The notes beneath the pieces were generated by a model. The model had not been told where the DNA came from. It saw nothing but the letters and a program-made list of their open reading frames with translations, and ran no database searches. Shown one piece after another: positions 56,349 through 64,000 of a DNA stretch of 64,000 nt (positions within the stretch are counted from its first letter, which is position 1; each line of letters begins with the position of its first letter). This DNA is from Tritrichomonas musculus (Eukaryota > Parabasalia > Tritrichomonadida > Tritrichomonadidae), in assembly GCA_039105265.1 (NCBI GenBank), contig JAPFFF010000064.1, forward strand, positions 620,001-684,000, written 5' to 3'. The position numbers and the translations under genes were made by a program.

Positions 56349-58022
56349 CATCTCCTACTACTACTACTAGGATTCCTCCTACTACTATCATCAAATTGGT
56401 AACGGCTGGACTCGAGAGGAGGTCATAAAATTCAATTTGAGTAAATCCTTAAATTTGGAATACGAATGCATAAATACATAAATGCAAAAATATAACTTCT
56501 CAAGCCTTGGTGTAGTACACAACTTTATTATACTTCTCCCATGCAATGGTCTTAAGCAGGAACTGCGTTCGCAGTTTACCCGATTTTGAGAGTATCATAC
56601 CTAATCCACGAGGGGTTACATTAGTGTCGAAGTACGCATTATATTTTTGAGTCAATTCTACTATACATATCTTATCATTTGGGAGACCCTTAATGAAATT
56701 GTCCAAGGTCTTCTCCTGAGCAATTTCACGTACTTCAGCTATAATAGGTATATGCTGGGATTCGGCATTTGATTCCTTGGCAGATACCTCGGCTATCTCA
56801 GGTTCTTCAACAATGGGTGTAGTTTGGGATTCAGTATTTGATTCCTTGGCAGATACCTCAGTCAAACTCTGTTTGGGTTCCTTAATGTAGATCATATTCA
56901 AGCAGGAAGCAATTTCATTGCCGAGCACTAGCGAACTGCGTACTAACTCATTTTCACATATTTTTGCAATGCAATCCTTGATTTCCTTATCGATGATTTT
57001 GGATAAATCGTGTAAGATATATTCATTGAGATTCTTCATGAGTACTCTAGAGTACCCAATAACGAGTTCACTAGATGACATTTCAGTTGGGGGATATTGA
57101 TCAAGTTTATTATCGATTGCATCAATGATTGTTCCAAGGTATAGATTATAACAAGCATTACTGATTTCCTCGCGCAATTTCACTAGGGAATCATATTTAT
57201 GTATATCATTTGCGAAATATTCATTTGTTGCAACTCCAACGAGTAGCTTGGTGAAGCTAGATATCAATCTTTGTGTTAATGAATCGAATAGGTTTATGAC
57301 CTTGGTAGAGGTTCTATCATAGTATACGAATTTAATGGTACCCTCATATGATTTGTCTTTGGGACATAAGGATTTGACCTTATTGACAAACGATTCGAAT
57401 ATGCAACTGAGCAAATTCTGGTTGAACATATTGATATCCTTTGTGATGATGTCAACGGCATAATCAAGGGGGTGCGTATAACTGTAAATCAAAGTTTTGC
57501 GTTTCTTATCGAGCTCATCTTGAAATTTCATTAGACGTTCGCGATCTCGGTTGATATATGATAACTCCTTCATTAGCAGTGCTCGCTCAGGAGATTCAAT
57601 GTTTGTATAACAATCAATTTTGGTATTCATATCTTGGATCCACTCATCGTACTCATCAAGCGAGAGCTCCTTATGTATATAGCACTTGAGAGCTGACTCG
57701 CGATCATGTTCACGTTGGGATTTATTCAATATTTTGTTCATACGAATCTCCAATTCCTTGCAGAAAGAACCTTCATATGAAACTACTTGGGTGTTAGTTG
57801 GGACAATACTCATTTTCAAACCAGATAAAAAATTAAATTGATTCGAGAATTGCATTATTTTTGGGATTGTCAATTTATGGAAATGCGTAAGCATTTATCT
57901 TGAGGCGAAGCCGAAAAGGATTTACCTAAAATGGATTTTGAGAGGCCCCTTTTGGATACCCCGTTACCAATTTGATGATAGTAGTAGGAGGAATCTAGTA
58001 GTAGTAGTAGTAGTATGAGAGA
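56349..58022. repeat. Diverged inverted repeats flanking one gene
   Basis: Left arm 56349-56452 and right arm about 57914-58022 match in inverted orientation: a (CTA)n-rich stretch, ATTCCTCCTACTACTATCAT followed by CAAATTGGTAACGG, then a GTAAATCCTT segment. They enclose a 1.67-kb unit with a single gene. The part near 56298-56360 also resembles the leader of the KilA-N-type gene in B (33761-33830). Confidence 0.75.
56500..57813 (-). CDS. Hypothetical protein with C-terminal winged-helix-like end
   Basis: A 437-aa product from the chosen start MSIVPTNTQVVSYEG, which is preceded by a T-rich leader; a longer frame begins 27 codons earlier. Residues ~1-290 are mainly helical with coiled-coil segments (ELSYINRDRERLMKFQDELD). 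Two near-repeats VSAKESN-ESQ lie in an acidic linker. The last ~75 residues (IVELTQKYNAYFDTNVTPRG, LGMILSKSGKLRTQFLLKTI) resemble the winged-helix end seen in D5/primase-type viral proteins. No Walker motifs are present. The inverted-repeat flanks suggest it may have arrived as a unit. Confidence 0.5.
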   Translation of the reverse strand: MSIVPTNTQVVSYEGSFCKELEIRMNKILNKSQREHDRESALKCYIHKELSLDEYDEWIQDMNTKIDCYTNIESPERALLMKELSYINRDRERLMKFQDELDKKRKTLIYSYTHPLDYAVDIITKDINMFNQNLLSCIFESFVNKVKSLCPKDKSYEGTIKFVYYDRTSTKVINLFDSLTQRLISSFTKLLVGVATNEYFANDIHKYDSLVKLREEISNACYNLYLGTIIDAIDNKLDQYPPTEMSSSELVIGYSRVLMKNLNEYILHDLSKIIDKEIKDCIAKICENELVRSSLVLGNEIASCLNMIYIKEPKQSLTEVSAKESNTESQTTPIVEEPEIAEVSAKESNAESQHIPIIAEVREIAQEKTLDNFIKGLPNDKICIVELTQKYNAYFDTNVTPRGLGMILSKSGKLRTQFLLKTIAWEKYNKVVYYTKA

Positions 58023-58052
58023 TCCTTAGGAGAGACCCTTCAGGATAACCCT

Positions 58053-58282
58053 AGTAGTGATGGTAGTTCCGCATGGGGATATGGGGATATGGAGGGAATA
58101 CCTGGCACATGCAATTTCCTTTAAAAGACCGTCGATTCCTTTGATTTGGACTATGACATTTCAGCAAAAATTCAAGGTCTGGAGCTTAATTTTAAATGGT
58201 TATGTGAATATCAAAATTAGGCCAGATGTGGCTGTTATATTTGAAATTTATCTGGTCCCCATGCGGAACTACCATCACTACT
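58053..58282. repeat. 230-bp unit with perfect 26-bp inverted repeats
   Basis: AGTAGTGATGGTAGTTCCGC plus six bases (58053-58078) is matched perfectly in inverse at 58257-58282. The right arm ends at the very base where element D's capsid fragment begins. The left flank follows C's inverted repeat. The interior has a possible 75-codon frame with no recognisable product. It could be a MITE-like insertion or a residual Polinton tip; no target duplication is clear. Confidence 0.8.
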
Positions 58283-58483
58283 AACGTACAGATTCAAGTA
58301 CAAGGACAACCCATTTATTCTGGTGCAAATGACACTTACTATAATGTTATCGAACCTTCTGGAAATATTGTCCATCCATGTCCAACACAATTATGGTTGA
58401 CAAGAGATACTTACTTCTTAATGAATCTCGATGGACTTGTTTATGTTGATGATCAAAGTCCTGAAGGTAGTCAAGTAGAGTAA
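58283..58483 (+). pseudogene. MCP: C-terminal fragment of major capsid protein
   Basis: The residues (NVQIQVQGQPIYSGANDTYY, NVIEPSG, PTQLWLTRDTYFLMNLDGLV) correspond closely to the last ~65 residues of A's capsid protein. Homology starts at the right arm of the short inverted-repeat unit. It is followed at 61 bp by the integrase, as in A. Confidence 0.85.
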
Positions 58484-58543
58484 GTAATCTTCTTTCTTTT
58501 TTTTGTTCCCGTCAACCTAATTTAACTATTGCTTTCATCATAA

Positions 58544-59647
58544 ATGCTTGCTTACCCATTTAGTAGTAAGTACAAGTTTTTTGAATTCAAGAACGTTCCT
58601 AGGGAGCCTTATGTACCAGACTATAAACTAAAAGCTTGTAAGCAATATATGAAGCCAAATTTCAGTAACGAACCTGGTTGTTGGGAAGCTGATCTAATGT
58701 TTGTGAAGAACACTATCTATCTTGTTTTGATAAACGTTAATACTAGATTCTTAATAGTTGAGCCAATAGAGAGTAAAGAAACAAGAGTATTATCAATAAA
58801 GATAACAGATATTATTGTTAATTATGATGTTGATATCTTTACTATTAAATGTGATGGTGAAAAAGGATTGCAAGCAGTACAAAATGATATAATTGTACTT
58901 CGTACCAACGATGATGAAATTGTATTTGTTCCAGCAATTCACAATATTGTTCGTGAAAGTAGAATGAGGGGTAAAGAAAAAATATTAAATGAAATAATTA
59001 ATAAACATAACACCAATGTACTAAAAACAATATTGTCAGAATACAATGATGAGATTGATGTAAATACTATTAAATCATGGTCAGTATACAGAATCAAATT
59101 TGTAGTAAACTCTTCTCCATATGCACTAGCCCATAAAACAGTTGATTCAGTTATAAGAACTTTACGTAATGCTTTTGGTACAAAAATAGCAAACAATAAT
59201 TATATGCAACAGATGGTTAATTATTACAATAATACTCCGCATAATTCACTACGAGTAAGAAGCTATAATTATGAAAGTGATAGTAAATATATTTATTATA
59301 CTCCTGCCCAAATGCAAAACGATATTGACCTTGAATGGAAATATATAAGAATGATGAGAAGCAAATTACAAAGTATACACAAAAAACAACAACATAAAGG
59401 TCTATTAACATACAAGAAAGGAAATATAATTCTTGTTCATGTTGATTATGGTAAGACTAAAAAGAAATTTGATAAACGACGAAGAGTGTTTAATGAGATA
59501 GCTGAATTCTTAGCGTACTCTAATGGTAATGTTATATGTAAACTTCAAAATGGCAATCTGATACAAGTACCTATTGCGTACACAAAGAAAATTGCAAATA
59601 GTTATGATGAACTAAATAAAGATTATAAACTGTACTTTGGTATGTAA
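58544..59647 (+). CDS. INT: RVE-family integrase
   Basis: A 367-aa counterpart of A's integrase. It has CWEADLMFVKNTIYLVLINV (first acidic site), IFTIKCDGEKGLQ (second), SPYALAHKTVDSVIRTLRNA and YYNNTPHNSLR, then an IILVHVDYGKTKKKFDKRRR tail. Compared with A it has an extra ~35-residue charged stretch in the core (RESRMRGKEKILNEIINKHN). The frame is open throughout. Its neighbours are the capsid fragment and the small beta-rich gene. Confidence 0.85.
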   Translation: MLAYPFSSKYKFFEFKNVPREPYVPDYKLKACKQYMKPNFSNEPGCWEADLMFVKNTIYLVLINVNTRFLIVEPIESKETRVLSIKITDIIVNYDVDIFTIKCDGEKGLQAVQNDIIVLRTNDDEIVFVPAIHNIVRESRMRGKEKILNEIINKHNTNVLKTILSEYNDEIDVNTIKSWSVYRIKFVVNSSPYALAHKTVDSVIRTLRNAFGTKIANNNYMQQMVNYYNNTPHNSLRVRSYNYESDSKYIYYTPAQMQNDIDLEWKYIRMMRSKLQSIHKKQQHKGLLTYKKGNIILVHVDYGKTKKKFDKRRRVFNEIAEFLAYSNGNVICKLQNGNLIQVPIAYTKKIANSYDELNKDYKLYFGM

Positions 59648-59650
59648 TAA

Positions 59651-59980
59651 ATGACTAAACTATACTTCCATACGCAAGATAAAGAATTTCAGCTTCCTCT
59701 AGAATTTGTGAGCAGTAGGAACAAAAGATATATTGTCGTTCAGTATGTAGGTGCAATAGTGAAAGATACGCTTGTTGGCGATTTGATGGTGCACAGTGAT
59801 ATCGTTCAGCAATATGGTTACTGCGATCAATTTATAATGCTAGCCAATAGAAGACAAACCAAATATTGAAAGTATTTGTTTCTTGGACATGAACGAAACT
59901 ATAAAATCTGGTTCACTGACCTTTACGGAAATGTTATTGAACCTTCTGCATTCATACTTAGTTGTCTTCTTATTTATTAA
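59651..59980 (+). pseudogene. Small beta-rich minor-capsid candidate; broken (about one break)
   Basis: The counterpart of A's 5101-5451: RNKRYIVVQYVGAIV, LVGDLMVHSDIVQQYGYCDQ and a final strand pair with WFTDLYGNVIEPSAF. The family trait of an integrase-adjacent, short, strand-rich protein is kept. Reported as a fossil without detail of the break. Confidence 0.6.
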
Positions 59981-59983
59981 TAA

Positions 59984-61366
59984 ATGACTGTCAGACCTGG
60001 AAAAGAAATTGTATGCGATGATGTTAACTATTCAACTCTTGCTGTAAGCACCAAAGGATATGTAATATATGCCTTTCCAATGAAATATGAATTGCCAAAA
60101 ATGTGTTTGAGCAAAGGACAAGCTGTAATAGATAGCTATCCGTGCTATTATATCAAACTTGAAAAAGACTATTTTCCAACTATAATACTTGTCATACGTT
60201 TTATTTGTGGAAGAGAGGTTGTTGTTCTAATGAAGGATAGAGATATAGATTATAGTAAAGCAAGAATATTATATGCTTTTGATCTTGAAGCCTTCAAACC
60301 AAAGTTCGCCGAAATAAAAGTTGTAAGCAAATTAACAGAATCAAGTGAGTTCATATATCCTTTCAAACTTGATCCTGATTGTGACGATGATATTAAAGAA
60401 AAGTATGTAAGCCAACTTTCACAAAAAGTTGATCAAATTCACCCAGAAATCAAACCAGAAAATTATTCTCAACGACACTGGTATAATTTTTGCTGTTACC
60501 AGGATAATAGAGCCCGTACACAAGAACCTCCTACCTTTCCTTGTTTATCTCCTCAAGAAAGAGCAGAACTTAAAGAAAAACGAAGATTAGAGAAAGAAGA
60601 ACAAGAAAAACAAATGAAAAAGGCTGAACAAAGGAAAAAGAAAAAAGAAGCTGAATATCATAAAAAGAGACAAGAAGAAATAAGAAGAATCAATGAAGCA
60701 CCGAAGCTTGATATTCAAACAGGAAAAATAATATACAACAAACCTTTTGATCTTGTTGGAGAAGGTAGGTACAAAGCTATAATATATAAGAGGCAGAATG
60801 CTAATGTGAATACAAATTTACATGACTTTCCAACAGAAAAAACAGAACTTGATATTGATCCTAATGAATCATTAATATTTGACAATCATCCTTATCAACA
60901 GAGACCAGCGTTACAGTATCATTCCACAAAACCTCTATATCAAGCACGTTCGACTCAAGAAGTACCAAAACCTCCGAAACCACCAGTACCGAAGAAGACA
61001 GTTGGTAAGAGAAAAGAAATTATACCAAAATCTACAAAGCTTGTCAGAGATAGAATAAGACGAGCACATAATGAAAAGCGCTATGATTATTCCAGTGATA
61101 GTGATAGTGATAGTGAGCCTATGGAAATTCAATATGGATATCTTGTTATGAATGATGAACCACCTCCACCAAAACCCCAACCCCAACAACCTCCACCAAA
61201 ACAACAACAACCACCTCCACCAAAACAACAACAAATTTTCCCACCGAGGCCACAAGCCATGAGAATTGTAAAAGATGAGGACCGAGCTGAACCTAAAAGA
61301 AGACAAACCAAAAATAAAAAAGTTCTATCTCCATCAGAAATTGACGATTCTATTTTAAATATTTAA
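59984..61366 (+). CDS. Two-part protein with Pro/Gln-rich tail
   Basis: A 460-aa counterpart by position of A's 5464-6582. The head (~1-150) is strand-rich (YSTLAVSTKGYVIYAFPMKY, FPTIILVIRFICGREVVVLM). The middle has a Glu/Lys/Arg helix (KEEQEKQMKKAEQRKKKKEA). The tail has PPPPKPQPQQPPPKQQQ and a basic end. Its stop codon overlaps the stop of the convergent 870-aa gene by four bases; in A the two genes abut with no gap. Probably a virion or assembly protein; family unknown. Confidence 0.55.
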   Translation: MTVRPGKEIVCDDVNYSTLAVSTKGYVIYAFPMKYELPKMCLSKGQAVIDSYPCYYIKLEKDYFPTIILVIRFICGREVVVLMKDRDIDYSKARILYAFDLEAFKPKFAEIKVVSKLTESSEFIYPFKLDPDCDDDIKEKYVSQLSQKVDQIHPEIKPENYSQRHWYNFCCYQDNRARTQEPPTFPCLSPQERAELKEKRRLEKEEQEKQMKKAEQRKKKKEAEYHKKRQEEIRRINEAPKLDIQTGKIIYNKPFDLVGEGRYKAIIYKRQNANVNTNLHDFPTEKTELDIDPNESLIFDNHPYQQRPALQYHSTKPLYQARSTQEVPKPPKPPVPKKTVGKRKEIIPKSTKLVRDRIRRAHNEKRYDYSSDSDSDSEPMEIQYGYLVMNDEPPPPKPQPQQPPPKQQQPPPPKQQQIFPPRPQAMRIVKDEDRAEPKRRQTKNKKVLSPSEIDDSILNI

Positions 61367-63975
61367 GCTTCATCCTCATCATCTTCATCACTTGTAAGTG
61401 CATCTACGGTTTTGATATCATAGCGATAAACATCATTCTTACAGTCTATTTGTTGTTGCTTGTATTGTTCTTTATAAGCTGCATATCTACTACCACTACC
61501 ATAAAGTTTATCCACAATAGCTGTCAAACGTTTTGTATAGTAAGCTTTGTTCTCTTTAAGTTCTTTTGGTGTTGCAGACAGAACTTGTTCTTGTATAAGT
61601 TCTTGTATAGCTTCTCGTCCAGGCTTCTCTCCTAACATGAGTATTTCTACGAAAACTAATAGGAACAATCTTTCTATAAGTCTAATAAATGGTGCATGTA
61701 CCTTATTATCACTCTTGTCAAAGCTCTCTACTTTAATTTCGCCTGTCTTGATATCTATGATAGGATCTATGTAATCTGTTCCTATTTTTACAACTTTTGG
61801 TCCTGCTCTTTCGTTATAAGCTGCTTTGTGATCTCGTTTGTAGTTTGCCCAAGCAGGGTATGTTAGAAGTTTACCTCCAAAATCTTTTGCTTCTATTTCT
61901 CGTTTGACACCAAGATCAACAACAATAATGTACATAGCATTAGAAACTCCTAAATAGTTAAGAAGTCTTATTACAGATTTGTATTCTGGATACGCTACTT
62001 CCCAAAAGAACTTCCAAAGATAAGAGAAAATAGATGCCCAATACGAACTAGGAGACAATCTTTTGCTTATTCTTGGCTTTCCTAAACCCAATTTTGTATA
62101 ATGATCTGTATATTTTTGCATTTCTTCTGTTTCTTTAAGTTTATATTCACCTTTGGCCCAATCAACACTGTCAATAGACTTTTGAAATTGTGCTGCTAGC
62201 CAAACATTAAATGGAGTTTCTTTTCTAGCTTCACGTGATTTGAATTGTGATTTCCATACTTTCTTGTACGGACTAGCACGAACAATCTTATAGCCATTAA
62301 CGATTCTTGGTACTCCACGTTTATCTACAAGAACAATATCATCAACTAGGTCTCCGTTCAAATCTGTAATGGCAACACCGTTAGGATCTTTTGCGTTTGG
62401 TGGAAGAAGCCTGTAGCGAGGTTGTCCAGAATCGTCAACATGATTATAAGCATATTCTTGTGCTAAATCTCGTGTGGCTGCATTCGGTATGTACTTGATA
62501 CGGAAATTACCGTTGATGATGATGTCTAACAATTGCTGATTGTAAAAGGAAACATCTCCTTCACCTGACAATTTGGCTATTTTGAAAGACTTTTTAAGTT
62601 TATCAGGTATATCTTTAACATCTCTATTTTTTCTTTGACCAACAGTTCTTGTAGGTTTCTTCAACAAATCTTCTGTAAAGTCCTTGTCGGGCATATAAGT
62701 GTTTTCATGAGTAAATTCATCATATGGTTTGAATCTTTTAGCAGCGCTATCAGCAAAGGTTACTTCTTGATCTTCTAATGTTCTTCTTTCTTTACGTGGA
62801 GCTCTGTACGCTGCTAAAGATGTATTAAGATCATTAACTTCATCATCATCTTCAATTTCTCCATCACTATTAACAGTAACTTCTTCTCTTGACATTGTTT
62901 TATGATCGAATAAATATTCATTTTCATTGTCATCGCTATTCATATTGTAAAGAATTTCTCGATCTCCATTCTCAGAAATATACTTTAATAATTGTTTCAG
63001 TCGCTTTTTGTTTTTGGGTTCTGTAGTTTCATCAAAAATGTTTGTCTCATGAATAGCATTATGCAACTGTAGAACAAGCTTTCTTACTCTTATATCAGAA
63101 TCGTCTTTTGGTGAGCAAGCACGATTGTAATAATTATACAGATTTTCTTCTGTGAAATCGTCATTCAACAAACCAAATTTACGAAGCTGTGCAGCATCTA
63201 CAGCAGAAGAACTTTTATATAAGTCAGACAACCTTTCTTTTTCTTCTTCACTCATGTTGAGTAAGATTTGTTTGTCAATTTCAGCGAGCTTGCACATAGT
63301 TCCTATATTTGTTTGTCTTCTTTGATTTTCGAATTTCATCAAGTTCCCTACAACCTCAACAATCTTGTCAGAGTTCCTATTATAAGAATCAATGTTTTTT
63401 GTCAAAGATTCTACAAGAGACCTAATTTGCTTTGTATCTTTTTTGTTGAAGATAGGGTATTTTTCAGGGTCATCAGCAATTCTGTAGTACAAAAGAAGTG
63501 AATCTGATACATCTTTTTTTAGTTTAATTATCTCAGTAAGTATGTTCAAATCATCATTATATCTGTTTCTATAATAATGTTGATCTGCTTCCGGTTCCTC
63601 CTCTTCTTCTAAATAGCTTTCTGGCTTTGTTAGAGATACAGGTAGAGGAATAGTTATAGTTTGTTTCTTAATCTTATCATCTAGTTTATTTAAGTCCTTT
63701 GTACCATCAATCAACATATTTGTTAATTTTTCTTTTTGTTTTGGTGTACTTTGTTTGGCTATCATAAAGGATTTTTTCAGTTCTTCAATTCTATTGATTA
63801 TATCACTTCGATATTTTTTTGGGTTATCAAGACATTCAATGATATTCCAAATAATGTCTTTGTCAATATTTGCTTGTTCATACATATATAGCAACATTCT
63901 ACGGTAATTCATATCTTTTATTTGTTCTCTTATCACTTTTTTGAATTCTGTTCTGTCAGCTCGCTTAGTAAACAT
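61363..63975 (-). CDS. Conserved 870-aa Polinton protein with EF-hand-like loop
   Basis: The longest and apparently complete member of the family in A (764 aa) and C (844 aa). The N-terminal half is helical and charged (MFTKRADRTEFKKVIREQIK, LYYRIADDPEKYPIFNKKDT). The conserved half holds NFRIKYIPNAATRDLAQEYA, DLNGDLVDD, VNGYKIVRASPYKKVWKSQF, PFNVWLAAQFQKSIDSVDWA, KPRISKRLSPSSYWASIFSY and an acidic DEDDEDEA end. Strong conservation of the C-terminal half across three diverged elements indicates a core function. Confidence 0.7.
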   Translation of the reverse strand: MFTKRADRTEFKKVIREQIKDMNYRRMLLYMYEQANIDKDIIWNIIECLDNPKKYRSDIINRIEELKKSFMIAKQSTPKQKEKLTNMLIDGTKDLNKLDDKIKKQTITIPLPVSLTKPESYLEEEEEPEADQHYYRNRYNDDLNILTEIIKLKKDVSDSLLLYYRIADDPEKYPIFNKKDTKQIRSLVESLTKNIDSYNRNSDKIVEVVGNLMKFENQRRQTNIGTMCKLAEIDKQILLNMSEEEKERLSDLYKSSSAVDAAQLRKFGLLNDDFTEENLYNYYNRACSPKDDSDIRVRKLVLQLHNAIHETNIFDETTEPKNKKRLKQLLKYISENGDREILYNMNSDDNENEYLFDHKTMSREEVTVNSDGEIEDDDEVNDLNTSLAAYRAPRKERRTLEDQEVTFADSAAKRFKPYDEFTHENTYMPDKDFTEDLLKKPTRTVGQRKNRDVKDIPDKLKKSFKIAKLSGEGDVSFYNQQLLDIIINGNFRIKYIPNAATRDLAQEYAYNHVDDSGQPRYRLLPPNAKDPNGVAITDLNGDLVDDIVLVDKRGVPRIVNGYKIVRASPYKKVWKSQFKSREARKETPFNVWLAAQFQKSIDSVDWAKGEYKLKETEEMQKYTDHYTKLGLGKPRISKRLSPSSYWASIFSYLWKFFWEVAYPEYKSVIRLLNYLGVSNAMYIIVVDLGVKREIEAKDFGGKLLTYPAWANYKRDHKAAYNERAGPKVVKIGTDYIDPIIDIKTGEIKVESFDKSDNKVHAPFIRLIERLFLLVFVEILMLGEKPGREAIQELIQEQVLSATPKELKENKAYYTKRLTAIVDKLYGSGSRYAAYKEQYKQQQIDCKNDVYRYDIKTVDALTSDEDDEDEA

Positions 63976-63988
63976 TTATTATATTATA
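63976..63988. promoter_or_regulatory. 13-bp divergent intergenic spacer
   Basis: TTATTATATTATA lies between the 870-aa gene and the fibre start. It is the shortest of the three equivalent spacers and is purely A+T. Confidence 0.45.
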
Positions 63989-64000
63989 AATGTTCACAAT
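63989..64000 (+). CDS. Start of element D fibre-like gene (cut by window end)
   Basis: The last 12 bases read ATG TTC ACA AT, i.e. MFT(I), the same start as A's fibre (MFTIEQSG). The position, divergent from the 870-aa gene, agrees. Confidence 0.6.

Larger units (their letters stand above)
43576..58052. mobile_element. Polinton element C (older, broken; interrupted by A)
   Basis: It carries the 844-aa conserved protein, fibre, PolB and KilA-N-type genes in the same order and orientation as A. Its left half (capsid, integrase) is absent here and should lie left of the window, because A is inserted in it. The DNA is noticeably richer in G+C than A. Broken, with a few breaks in addition to the insertion. 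The right limit is placed at the start of a short inverted-repeat unit next to element D; its own right TIR is not recognised. Confidence 0.75.
58283..64000. mobile_element. Polinton element D (relative of A; continues past window)
   Basis: Gene order matches A from the end of the capsid gene to the start of the fibre gene, on the same strand. It begins abruptly inside the capsid gene, so its left part is lost or displaced. Broken, with about one break besides that truncation in the visible part. Codon usage is AT-rich like A's but proteins are clearly diverged, so it is not a recent copy of A. No TIR is visible. Confidence 0.75.

Noticed and set aside
57811-57894. Longer N-terminus of the gene at 56500
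   Set aside because: The start at 57813 has a T-rich leader like its neighbours; the upstream ATG has none and adds a sequence of different character.
58057-58284. A 75-aa gene inside the 230-bp inverted-repeat unit
   Set aside because: No family recognised, and its ends are encoded by the inverted arms; more likely incidental.
1-64000. Any host cellular gene, rRNA or ordinary tRNA
   Set aside because: None was recognised; all supported genes belong to the Polinton-type elements.

Overview
The window is made almost entirely of Polinton/Maverick-type elements, the self-synthesising, capsid-bearing DNA transposons, nested in one another. No cellular gene was recognised. The DNA is AT-rich, the genes are intronless and packed with gaps of a few to a few tens of bases, and many stops sit in a TAAA context. 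This fits a parabasalid protist such as Trichomonas, whose genomes are known to be swollen with Mavericks. That host assignment is inference; no host marker gene is present.

Four elements can be told apart by synteny, terminal repeats and base composition. Element A runs from before base 1 to about 43575. Its terminal inverted repeats (TIRs) are at 1-759 (left, cut by the window) and 42622 to about 43575. Element B, 18837-41753, sits inside A and looks whole, with TIRs of 634 and 574 bp. Element C, about 43576-58052, is the older host of A: A lies inside one of C's genes, and C's other half should lie left of the window. Element D, 58283-64000 and beyond, is a relative of A that begins as a fragment. 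The insertion order read from the nesting is C, then A, then B. C and D are broken (a few breaks each), A is broken mainly by the insertion of B, and B shows no obvious break.

A, C and D share one gene plan: double jelly-roll capsid protein, RVE-type integrase, a small beta-rich protein, a Pro/Asn-rich or charged-tail protein, then a 760-870 aa conserved protein of unknown role facing away from a modular fibre-like protein across a 13-22 bp gap, then protein-primed DNA polymerase B (PolB). A's packaging ATPase survives only as a C-terminal fragment beside B. B has its own full set: fibre-like protein with two hydrophobic segments, PolB, NUMOD4/HNH protein, basic core-like proteins, KilA-N/MSV199-type protein, capsid protein, pVI-like protein, packaging ATPase, integrase and a penton-like candidate.

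The most interesting signals are: a conserved non-coding block in both B and C (31890-32222 and 54613-54934) with a tRNA-like A-box/B-box section followed by two helices that keep pairing through compensatory changes; an HNH nuclease motif embedded in the PolB of A and C but not B; an unnamed N-terminal module shared by three different proteins of B; fibre genes that have swapped domains between elements; and the architecture of B's tips, where the terminal 58 bp recurs inverted about 200 bp inward, next to 13-14 bp tandem repeats.
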